Virus record (IMG/VR): IMGVR_UViG_3300023184_000472 | Coordinates: 1 to 25,643 of that record | Length of the DNA: 25,643 nt | Source: a virus | Strand: one strand, 5' to 3' | Shown here: piece by piece, positions 16,001 through 22,001 of the stretch | Layout of the letters: the number at the start of each line of letters is the position of its first letter | How positions within the stretch are numbered: position 1 is the stretch's first letter | Made by a program: the position numbers and the translations under genes | Notes under the pieces: generated by a model | Database searches by the model: none | Seen by the model: the letters and a program-made list of their open reading frames with translations, nothing else | Told to the model about the DNA's origin: nothing

Positions 16001-18066
16001 CTTGAAGTACTTTTATATGTGTAAATTGGTTCGGGTCTACCTAAGAAATCAGTCCCCTGAAATGATGGTGTACTCGACTCATTAAATTTAATATCATATG
16101 GTGGGAACCACATAACTCTTCCTCCATTTGGACCTTTTTCACAAACAGGTAATTCGTCATAAGTGAACCCTGGTCTACTTGATGTTCTCCAAGCTAAATT
16201 CTCAATTGAGAACATATATTTTTTGGCATATCCACCTCTTCCGTTTTCACCGTCAGGAACAATATTTGTCGACCCAGGATTTTTTAACGGAGCAATGTTT
16301 AAGTTGAACGTATTGTCAAATACAGAATTAGTAAATCTTCTTCCCGATGTTGTAATACCGTCAGTCTTTTGTAAATCATTATAAGTATAGTATGGTGTGT
16401 CCTTAGCAAATACTCTACAGTATTCAATTCCAACTTCACCTCCTGTTGTATTGTCGGTATATGAAACCACTTGAGAACCCTTAGTCATTTCTTTATATCC
16501 GTCATGGAATACTTTACTAACTTGGTTCATGGCGTTACCAACATGTTTTAATCGGTTAATACCCGTAACATTATCGGCAGAATCAATAATTCTTTGTGTT
16601 TGGTCAAGTATTGATGACTCTTTAAATGTGATATTTGTGGACTCGCCTTTTTGGTAACCTGAGCTAATTTGATTAAACTCTTGGTCCATACTTCCCGAAC
16701 CTCCCCCAGGTGTTGCGTGAAATCCAGCATTACCTTTGTATTTAGGTGATGTCCAAACAAATTGACCACCAATTCCTCCACCATCACTTGATGATTTACC
16801 CGCTAATCCAAAGTTTAATTTGGTTTCATTTCCTTCATAAAGAATACCTAATTCGGATGGTCCATAAACAGGTGTTTGTTGTTGTTTTCCAAATGGGTCA
16901 ACAGGAACTTGGTTTGGTGGTGAAGTAATTGTAGACGGTTCGGCATTTTTACTACCAACATAATAACCCCCAATAAGAGTACCATTATCAGGATTAATTA
17001 AATTAACGACTAAATTAACAACTGCTTGTCCAACCCCTAATAAACCACCATAACTTTTATCGTAACCTGGTTGATATCTATTATAATTAATGTTCGCAAA
17101 TAATGCGGACCTTTGTCCGTTACCTGTATTGGCTAAAAATATTTGTGAAGGATTTCTTGTCTTGTTTAATATTGGACCCAAAAACCCACCCGTTAATTGA
17201 TTAACTACATTTAACGCGGTTGATGTCTGTAATGATTGACCACCATTAAGTTCGTTTTCATTAAAGTAATCTCCAGGAATTGGTGATACGGGCCAATACG
17301 CCCCCGCCAATCTTGTCGCTAAATCAACCGCAGCAAGTATCGGATTTTCGGGTACTGTAATTCTCCAATTTTTATAAATTAAAGGTTGTTGACCTGAAAG
17401 TAATAAACTAATTTCAAACGGGTCTTGTAATGCTTGTAAATTAACCGCCCCAACAGTGTGTTGATAGATTTCAAGGGCCACTCTTTCTTCAAAAGCGTAT
17501 TTTAAACTTTGAGCCCCTATTTTGGCTAAATACGAATCTTGAGATAACGGACCATTACTACCTACAGGGTTTGTAGATGTTAGTATCTCAAATGGCGAAT
17601 AAAATGATGCAGTAAATTGGTGATAAGGTAAATAAAGTTTGTTGTTATTTTGGATACTATCAATAACCACCATATCTTTAAAACCTCCTTCAGGTCCGTA
17701 AGTATTTTCAATAAATGCCGCGTCAATATAAAATTCGTTAATTAAATCTAATGCGGTATCGTTAGGACTATATTCTCCTTGGTTTGAATTAACGGGTAAC
17801 GGTGGGTTATTATAAGTAATATTTAAATTGTACCCTCCATTTGGACCGTATTCATTTAATGGATATAGTTGTTGAGCGTAAGGGTCTTGACTAATTAAAG
17901 TATCGGGAGAATCAATAACATTTGAAACAGTTTGAGATATTTCATAGTTCAATGACCCTGATGGTGGAGTGTAAGCTCCTGGCACGGTATATTTTGCCAA
18001 ATTTTTGGCCATCAAACTGTTTCTAAAACTTGATGTCGATACAAAAGATAAAGTACTCCCTGTCAT
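13009..18066 (-). CDS. Giant baseplate/tube-cap-like protein with inserted OmpA-like module
   Basis: This is an uninterrupted 1685-aa frame between the tape measure and the LysM gene, where T4 places its tube-initiator genes 48 and 54. One segment (near 640-700: WFPPYDIKFNESS, then YTYKSTSRTGTLSWKMIVDH) and another near 1160-1235 (LGDFVNSKIIPTSLSFTYD, then IQPMIASVSLNFNIIGG) look like tube/tube-cap beta folds. Between them, residues about 805-1025 resemble an OmpA-like domain: FYFENDIPGKNPDK, VEMEGSASAV, YNKALSDRR, NSQIYSVSAMACRRVRV. This module is bounded by Thr/Asn/Asp-rich (780-805) and Pro-rich (1028-1055) linkers. The first 600 residues are unrecognised, Gly/Pro/Asn-rich and probably structural. 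A TATTTATA element precedes the start at 18066. Confidence 0.78.
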   Translation of the reverse strand: MTGSTLSFVSTSSFRNSLMAKNLAKYTVPGAYTPPSGSLNYEISQTVSNVIDSPDTLISQDPYAQQLYPLNEYGPNGGYNLNITYNNPPLPVNSNQGEYSPNDTALDLINEFYIDAAFIENTYGPEGGFKDMVVIDSIQNNNKLYLPYHQFTASFYSPFEILTSTNPVGSNGPLSQDSYLAKIGAQSLKYAFEERVALEIYQHTVGAVNLQALQDPFEISLLLSGQQPLIYKNWRITVPENPILAAVDLATRLAGAYWPVSPIPGDYFNENELNGGQSLQTSTALNVVNQLTGGFLGPILNKTRNPSQIFLANTGNGQRSALFANINYNRYQPGYDKSYGGLLGVGQAVVNLVVNLINPDNGTLIGGYYVGSKNAEPSTITSPPNQVPVDPFGKQQQTPVYGPSELGILYEGNETKLNFGLAGKSSSDGGGIGGQFVWTSPKYKGNAGFHATPGGGSGSMDQEFNQISSGYQKGESTNITFKESSILDQTQRIIDSADNVTGINRLKHVGNAMNQVSKVFHDGYKEMTKGSQVVSYTDNTTGGEVGIEYCRVFAKDTPYYTYNDLQKTDGITTSGRRFTNSVFDNTFNLNIAPLKNPGSTNIVPDGENGRGGYAKKYMFSIENLAWRTSSRPGFTYDELPVCEKGPNGGRVMWFPPYDIKFNESSTPSFQGTDFLGRPEPIYTYKSTSRTGTLSWKMIVDHPSVMNIVAEKQLKGQNKEKVTSIMDSFFAGCVKFDIYELAKKYNTIPASDLFTYQQILNNPRLTDEELAGINKSIPKANTDVTGDNANTNTTTATTDDTSGAEFENKYLDFAFYFENDIPGKNPDKTTSVEYQGIYDVYTKEDNIKKYVSLSEGTFAKGDRETNVEQFFNSVVISNFNTFSKGFVKDAVALLKKGAKISVEMEGSASAVATVAYNKALSDRRISSISNFFKSYSDGGASLGPFITDKTFTISGATGTGEETVIPKTGFVEGASGTTSTTSTGTTTGFDVDCRVNQKDKTGKVTSNSQIYSVSAMACRRVRVKTIKVIMPPKPAPTPEPIKEVKTVNVDVPRPAPTVDTIKKIKEGITKKILRGLLSECDYFEVIKQEAPMVYDSFKEKIKYFNPAFHSTSPEGLNARLTFLNQCVRPGETIPTIGTDGKPKYNDAVNTSFGAPPVLILRLGDFVNSKIIPTSLSFTYDPLVFDMNPEGIGIQPMIASVSLNFNIIGGMGLARPVEQLQNALSFNYYANTEIYDERAVWTEDTSALDKSVVDAILASQTPATVANVDNPPTNNGGTTIGEIITNIPVPSGQTGEIGYQKIMDSLLTETKNYFELLTNKLESVNSSYNYGVVQMLNSKRNYNEGVASGGTVNPVARAVEIYGKSNYTEKDTDLIKKQFTDAIAAINGTNNPIIKGLLKNFDPNSKAIRDVRTNMVDYINNLETTFSNGITTIMQEVVVFEQNYVQIIRKINLVTNLTDGKLLDTNTPRIYNLSGTTQVSESSKTGTNIPDTTYRELVFDFQSLNAATTKFNTLLGSDDYQIAFKGDPYRGGDFKVLNQDKFPSVPGNYDKTFFFLMARILSDKNKKDEFINYVIKGDLTTLKDPVNLKNKFEKIVNDLSDDYKSELKDEEKMFTKLKKSSDYKKLTDGIEETMYPKGKTRKFAYTTIPLTDANKVKEQSGWISDLYKTVNIRPEDKKTYLGKIKFD

Positions 18067-18080
18067 GTATTATGTTTTTT

Positions 18081-18088
18081 TATAAATA
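18081..18088 (-). promoter_or_regulatory. TATTTATA element, candidate late promoter (1685-aa gene)
   Basis: The coding strand reads TATTTATAAAAAAAC with 14 nt to the ATG at 18066. The element overlaps the 3' arm of a 7-bp hairpin (AAATAGA with TCTATTT, 18104-18098 and 18090-18084), placed just after the tape-measure stop codon. Confidence 0.5.
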
Positions 18089-18104
18089 GAGTTTATATCT
18101 ATTT

Positions 18105-20078
18105 TTATCCGATATTTGCTAATTTAGCCATCTGTTTTCTCGCCTCAATTGGATTTGAACCGTTTGAACCATTTGCGTTACTTAAAGCGTTTTGAACGGT
18201 CGCAACTATTGATTGTTTCAAAGTTTGATTAGTTTCAAAAAGAATTTTTAAATCTTCAGGTTTCAATTTATCAGTGCCTGTTATATCAATAGATAACTTA
18301 ACATTAACGTCATCCATTTTAATGTTTGATGTGCTCATTGATGAACCTCCACTATTTGATGCCATATTTTCAAGAAGTTCTTTTCCTCTTGGGGTACTCA
18401 TTGAGGACCCTCCCCTATTCGGTCCCATATTTTCAAGAACTTCTTTTCCTTTGGTCATTCCTAAAATAGTATCAATCTCCAATGGTTTAACTGTCTCTCC
18501 AGGAAATTTAATGAAATCTTTGGTTGGGGTTATCTTTATGTTTTCATGTTTCTCAACCTCGTTTCCCACTTTTTTCACAACATCACCCATTATTTGGATT
18601 AGTGGATTAGTAGACTTAGCTAAATCATCTATAGCGATTTTAGTATTTACCCATGACTCATGAAGAGTAGTGTCTAAATAGGTTGCCGTTCCTGTCGCAG
18701 CGTTAACTAAGGCCTCCCCCCATTTTCCATCACCAACGGTTTTAATAAAGTTATCTAAACCACCACCAAGATTTTCCCTAACACCTTTAATAGACATGTT
18801 ATTTCCCGCAGCAACTTTAGGTAATACCCCTGACACTTCCCTTGCGGCGTTTTCCGCCATTGTAACCGATTTGGTTCCTGCCAAACCGTATCCTGTTCTA
18901 TTCGCGATTGATGCAATGTCTGCAGCCATTTTCTTTGATGTGGTTAATTGGTCTTTCGCAATATCTTCCATAGATTTTGGTTTTGACGCTGCCTCTAAAG
19001 CTTTAATATCATCAGGTGAGATTTCCGTAACATTCTTTGTTTGGACATCCCCTTTTGCATCGGTATATGTTACTTTATATTCACCCCCTTCACCCATTTC
19101 TGCCATATTAGCAATTAACTTTTGGGTACTTTCATCAGTAATTTTGTCTGAAAATTTAATCTTACTCATTTTCAAATCTAAGTCCGATGCGGCCAACGCC
19201 ATTTTAGCTAAACCATCACTACCTAAACCTAATTGTTCAGATATTTCCATCATCCTTCTTTTTTCACCAGGTAATATTTCAAAACCTGTACCATCCGCCT
19301 TTAATTTGGTGAACGATTTTGATAATTCAACCATTTGATTTTGAAGTTCCGCAGGGTCATTTTGGGCTAAGTCCATTAATTTCAACGGGTCTAATAAATC
19401 TCCTTGAGCAACACCTAATCGTTGTAAACTAGCCGCCATGTCAATAGCTTTCTCAGGATTAAATAATTCATTAGCTTTAGTCATAACTTGATTCATATCA
19501 ATCCTCAAGTTAACCGCTTGTGCCGCCATTTTCGCCATTCCTTCAACTCCCCCTTGGAAATTAAATTGGTTCATTTTTGACATGTTCTCAACAACTTTTG
19601 CCGAAACCTCTTTTCCGTTAACACCGATGGACCTTGAAACGTCCATGACTTTTTGCATTTGGTCACCAATAGCGTACACAGAATACCCCGCCTCTTTAAA
19701 ATTTTTGGTTAACGTATCCGCACCTACACCTGTAACTTTAGATGTTGCGTATAATTTTTCGTAAGATTGTGAATTTAATATTAAGTTTCTACCTAAAGTT
19801 TCACTGATTTTGGTTTGTATCTCAACGATATCTTTAAAACCACCACCTAAAAGAGTAACACTTGTAACGGCTTCGGCCATAGCCGCTTTAATTCCCGTTA
19901 TCTGTTCTCGACCTTGACCAAAAACATGTGCAACGTCAGTCGCTCCTTCCTCAACTTCGGCAAGTTTCTTTTTTATTTCGTCAACGTCAAAGTTAGTAAG
20001 GAACGCAGTTTTAAGTTCGTCCATTAAACTTTTGGTGTAATTTTTAATATCACCTATTGTACTACCACTATCAGCCAT
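18105..20078 (-). CDS. Tail tape-measure-like protein (T4 gp29 position)
   Basis: This 657-aa protein, mostly helical and rich in Ala, Lys, Glu and Met, lies directly after the gp26/chaperone-like genes and before the baseplate giants. That is the classic tape-measure position. The first 350 residues are amphipathic helices (DIKNYTKSLMDELKTAFLTN at the N-terminus; VEGMAKMAAQAVNLRIDMNQ later). Two 21-residue tandem units with GGSSMST lie at about 537-578. There is no obvious long membrane segment. The length is close to T4 gp29 (590 aa). Using the usual rule of about 0.15 nm per residue, it would specify a tail near 100 nm. The start at 20078 (MADSG) is supported by the 14-nt-spaced TATTTATA element. 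Assignment rests on position and composition rather than a specific motif. Confidence 0.75.
   Translation of the reverse strand: MADSGSTIGDIKNYTKSLMDELKTAFLTNFDVDEIKKKLAEVEEGATDVAHVFGQGREQITGIKAAMAEAVTSVTLLGGGFKDIVEIQTKISETLGRNLILNSQSYEKLYATSKVTGVGADTLTKNFKEAGYSVYAIGDQMQKVMDVSRSIGVNGKEVSAKVVENMSKMNQFNFQGGVEGMAKMAAQAVNLRIDMNQVMTKANELFNPEKAIDMAASLQRLGVAQGDLLDPLKLMDLAQNDPAELQNQMVELSKSFTKLKADGTGFEILPGEKRRMMEISEQLGLGSDGLAKMALAASDLDLKMSKIKFSDKITDESTQKLIANMAEMGEGGEYKVTYTDAKGDVQTKNVTEISPDDIKALEAASKPKSMEDIAKDQLTTSKKMAADIASIANRTGYGLAGTKSVTMAENAAREVSGVLPKVAAGNNMSIKGVRENLGGGLDNFIKTVGDGKWGEALVNAATGTATYLDTTLHESWVNTKIAIDDLAKSTNPLIQIMGDVVKKVGNEVEKHENIKITPTKDFIKFPGETVKPLEIDTILGMTKGKEVLENMGPNRGGSSMSTPRGKELLENMASNSGGSSMSTSNIKMDDVNVKLSIDITGTDKLKPEDLKILFETNQTLKQSIVATVQNALSNANGSNGSNPIEARKQMAKLANIG
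18334..18456 (-). repeat. Tandem 63-nt duplication in tape-measure-like gene
   Basis: Two adjacent copies with a 63-nt period begin with CTCATTGA on the plus strand at 18334 and 18397. They encode GKELLENM...GGSSMST and GKEVLENM...GGSSMST, 21 residues each. The copies differ at several positions, so the duplication is not fresh. Confidence 0.9.
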
Positions 20079-20092
20079 TTAACTTGTTTTAC

Positions 20093-20100
20093 TATAAATA
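20093..20100 (-). promoter_or_regulatory. TATTTATA element, candidate late promoter (tape-measure-like gene)
   Basis: The coding strand reads TATTTATAGTAAAAC with 14 nt to the ATG at 20078. It begins immediately at the foot of a perfect 14-bp hairpin (20100-20144). Confidence 0.5.
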
Positions 20101-20144
20101 CATAACACACCCATTTTTTATATTAATTTTTGGGTGTGTTATGT
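20100..20144 (-). terminator. Perfect 14-bp stem-loop between chaperone-like ORF and tape measure
   Basis: Arms 20100-20113 and 20131-20144 (ACATAACACACCCA and its exact complement) enclose a 17-nt A/T loop. On the coding strand the 5' arm encodes the last residues of the 35-codon ORF and the loop holds its stop codon. The 3' arm is followed by ATTTATAG rather than a clean T-run, so termination may be weak. It could instead be an mRNA-processing or stability element. Confidence 0.55.
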
Positions 20145-20230
20145 TCAATGATTTTTTCGATAAGGAATTTTCTTTCGTATGTTGGCATACGATAAAAATC
20201 GGAATATGAGGTTCTAAGAAATTTCGCCAT
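20123..20230 (-). CDS. Small tail-assembly-chaperone-like ORF, possibly expressed by +1 frameshift from the gp26-like gene
   Basis: An ATG at 20230 encodes 35 residues starting MAKFLRTSYSDFYRMPTYER. The same frame is open without a stop upstream to about 20353, passing through the end of the gp26-like gene, and would add NYRQYLIEEYYL just before the Met. The combined pattern (IEEYYL, SYSDFY, MPTYERKFLIEK) looks like the short downstream partner of tail assembly chaperones, which sits directly before the tape measure and is often made by frameshifting. The frame is +1 (equivalently -2) to the gp26-like gene, whose stop lies 34 nt before this ATG. Whether it is translated from its own ATG or as a fusion cannot be decided here. 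Confidence 0.65.
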   Translation of the reverse strand: MAKFLRTSYSDFYRMPTYERKFLIEKIIEHNTPKN

Positions 20231-20264
20231 TAGATAATATTCCTCGATGAGGTATTGTCGGTAG

Positions 20265-21023
20265 TTAGAAGAAAGGCCGAAAGAACTCCACCCCAAAGGT
20301 AATCTCGAAAGATACCAGTTCTCCTGATGGGGCGTATGTTGTTTTTCTTAGGTCTAATGACGGTTCGTTATCTCTCATGAAGTTACGGATAAATTTAGAA
20401 TCCATAATTGGTAGGGATTCAATGAATACCGCAATTTGTCCTTTATCTGTAATTCCGTCAACCTCTTGAATTTGTTTATTTAATTTCCATGTGACTGTTG
20501 GGGCAACTCGTCCTGCGGGATATTGTTCACCTAATTTACCTAACTCCAAAATTTCAGAGTAAGTTAACGGTTTTAACTTAACCGTTGAACCTGTCTTAGG
20601 TAATGTTGTTAAAAATAAACCACTTTCATCAGGTTTGGTTTGTGTTTGTCTAATGTTTAACTCATCTAAAATGACGGTCGCAACAAATGATTTACCTGTT
20701 TTAGGGTCAATCAAATTAATTTCGTATTCAGGGCCAAAAGAAGTATTTCTCAAATAAATCATGATTGCCTCAACATCACCATTTAAAAGTTCTTCAGGTC
20801 TTAATTCACTTTCATAAATTTTACTTCTAAGTAATGTTAAAATGATATTAGTATTTGCGTTTTGAGCGGCACCTATTAAGATGTTTTCGTCATTAGCGGT
20901 TAAATAACCCACTTTAATCGATTTCTTTTTAGATTTGTAGTATATACCACCTGAAGGTAGGGTTACAACGTCATGAGGTAAGTTAAACCCTTCGGTTCCA
21001 GCCTTAATTAAATCTTGTTCCAT
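20265..21023 (-). CDS. Baseplate hub/assembly protein, T4 gp26-like
   Basis: This 252-aa protein follows the family pattern of T4 baseplate protein gp26 (208 aa): an N-terminal VTLPSGGIYYKSKKKSIKVG beta segment, then a YLTANDENILIGAA helix, then ELRPEELLNGDVEAIMIYLR, and a central beta domain EYEINLIDPKTGKSF. These proteins act in baseplate hub assembly and in many phages double as the first half of a tail assembly chaperone pair. The position fits: tail tube upstream, short chaperone-like ORF and tape measure downstream. The C-terminus (GVEFFRPFF) overlaps an alternative +1 frame that leads into the short ORF. The start at 21023 (MEQDLIKAG) is preceded by an A/T leader and, 43 nt upstream, a TATTTATA element. 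Confidence 0.83.
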   Translation of the reverse strand: MEQDLIKAGTEGFNLPHDVVTLPSGGIYYKSKKKSIKVGYLTANDENILIGAAQNANTNIILTLLRSKIYESELRPEELLNGDVEAIMIYLRNTSFGPEYEINLIDPKTGKSFVATVILDELNIRQTQTKPDESGLFLTTLPKTGSTVKLKPLTYSEILELGKLGEQYPAGRVAPTVTWKLNKQIQEVDGITDKGQIAVFIESLPIMDSKFIRNFMRDNEPSLDLRKTTYAPSGELVSFEITFGVEFFRPFF

Positions 21024-21066
21024 ATTGAATTGTTTTTATTATAAAATATAGGTCTGATTTGTTTTT

Positions 21067-21074
21067 TATAAATA
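21067..21074 (-). promoter_or_regulatory. TATTTATA element, candidate late promoter (gp26-like gene)
   Basis: The coding strand reads TCTATTTATAAAAAACAAATC, 43 nt before the ATG at 21023. It is the longest spacing of the set. A near-match TATATTTTATAA lies closer to the start. Confidence 0.4.
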
Positions 21075-21097
21075 GAATTGACTTTTTCGTTTAATAA

Positions 21098-21322
21098 TTA
21101 GAAAATTATTTTACGATACTTTTTTTTATATGATTTGTCGTTTGTTGAATACGACCGAACCCCCTGTTTTCTGAGTCTTGTCATATTTTTTTTCATGTAA
21201 ACATCATTTTTAATCATCGTATTATTTAATACTTTCATATTTTGTTCGTGAACACCATATGAGTTATATGAACATGAATATGTTAGTAATAATATTAATA
21301 TAATGGTTTTAAACGTAATCAT
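21098..21322 (-). CDS. Small secreted or lipoprotein-like protein
   Basis: I place the start at 21322 (MITFKTIILILLLTYSCSYN), giving 74 residues. The open frame extends further upstream into the tube gene, but that part is a shadow. Residues 1-17 form a typical signal peptide (one Lys then a hydrophobic run), with Cys17 preceded by LTYS, a loose lipobox. The mature part is short, Ser/Tyr/Asn-rich, then very basic (KKKYRKIIF at the end). No family is recognised. It sits alone between the tail tube and gp26-like genes, after a terminator-like hairpin. Small phage lipoproteins often block superinfection or modify the envelope, but that is only an analogy. It may also be a non-coding A/T-rich gap with a chance frame. 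Confidence 0.5.
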   Translation of the reverse strand: MITFKTIILILLLTYSCSYNSYGVHEQNMKVLNNTMIKNDVYMKKNMTRLRKQGVRSYSTNDKSYKKKYRKIIF

Positions 21323-21338
21323 TGGTTGTTGGAAACAT

Positions 21339-21374
21339 AAAAAAATTCCCATATAATTTATATACAGGAATTTT
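21339..21374 (-). terminator. Intrinsic terminator after tail tube gene
   Basis: The coding strand reads AAAATTCC (21374-21367), a 17-nt A/T-rich loop containing ATATAA/TTATAT, then GGAATTTT (21349-21342) continuing into three further T residues. It lies about 28 nt after the tube stop codon and just before the small ORF start at 21322. It fits termination or attenuation after the highly expressed tube gene. Confidence 0.65.
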
Positions 21375-21401
21375 ATAATATAGTAAATGAAAAATAATAC
21401 T

Positions 21402-21890
21402 TTAGTATACAAGGATACAACGGTCCATACGAATCGTTGCCGTAATACTCGCAATCGCGTCAGTATTATAAGCCAATGAGTCAAAGTTAACGTCAGATAA
21501 CCAACTTCCCTCCATAATCCATTTTTCCACAACAACTCCTGTAGGGTCTAACATCTCAAGGTCAATATTTTTCTTATAACCCGCCGCATAACCCATACGA
21601 CCTGTTACGGACTCAGCACATAAACGTACCCACTCCATAAGAGCTTGTGACGCTGAAGGTCCGATTGGGTCACGGAATTTAGCGTTTATAGTTCCCCAAG
21701 TGAAACGACCTGCCACATACGTTGAAGTATTTAAGAATGGTATTTCAACAGGGTTAATTGTTATATGTGGTCTAGATGTCGATTCAACGAACCATTCGTT
21801 AATTCCCAAAGTCGAAGGGAAACGAAGAATGAACCTGTTTTGTCTTTTCGGTTCGTAAGGAATCGGCATTTTCATTAGTAAATCAGCCAT
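21402..21890 (-). CDS. Tail tube protein, T4 gp19-like
   Basis: This 162-aa protein is essentially the same length as T4 gp19 (163 aa), the tube subunit that stacks as hexamers inside the sheath. The sequence is a beta-barrel pattern: RQNRFILRFPSTLGINEWFV, then RPHITINPVEIPFLNT, then a WGTINAKFRDP strand. A central helix (SQALMEWVRLCAES) and C-terminal strands (EKWIMEGSWLSDVNFDSLAY; IASITATIRMDRCIL) follow. The N-P-V-E-I-P phrase followed by the G-x-FTWGT strand is characteristic of T4-like tube proteins. It lies downstream of the sheath, separated from it by the HAD gene. A TATTTATA element lies 33 nt upstream of the start at 21890, and a terminator-like hairpin follows. Confidence 0.92.
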   Translation of the reverse strand: MADLLMKMPIPYEPKRQNRFILRFPSTLGINEWFVESTSRPHITINPVEIPFLNTSTYVAGRFTWGTINAKFRDPIGPSASQALMEWVRLCAESVTGRMGYAAGYKKNIDLEMLDPTGVVVEKWIMEGSWLSDVNFDSLAYNTDAIASITATIRMDRCILVY

Positions 21891-21923
21891 TGTAATATTT
21901 TTTTGTTTGTTTGTTTATTTTAT

Positions 21924-21931
21924 TATAAATA
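21924..21931 (-). promoter_or_regulatory. TATTTATA element, candidate late promoter (tail tube gene)
   Basis: The coding strand reads GATATATTTATAATAAAA, with 33 nt of A-rich leader (AAACAAACAAACAAAA) before the ATG at 21890. The remaining gap up to the HAD stop at 22002 is A/T-rich, with no ORF and no strong hairpin seen. Confidence 0.45.
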
Positions 21932-22001
21932 TATCGAGATAAAAAATTTTCTCTTTACTTTGTTTTTTTTTATTTTAATCTTTCTAGTATAAATTACCTA
22001 G

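Noticed and set aside
18796-19338. 180-codon plus-strand ORF opposite the tape-measure-like gene.
   Set aside because: It is a shadow of a long helical coding region whose composition leaves the opposite strand open. It has no leader or partner genes on that strand.
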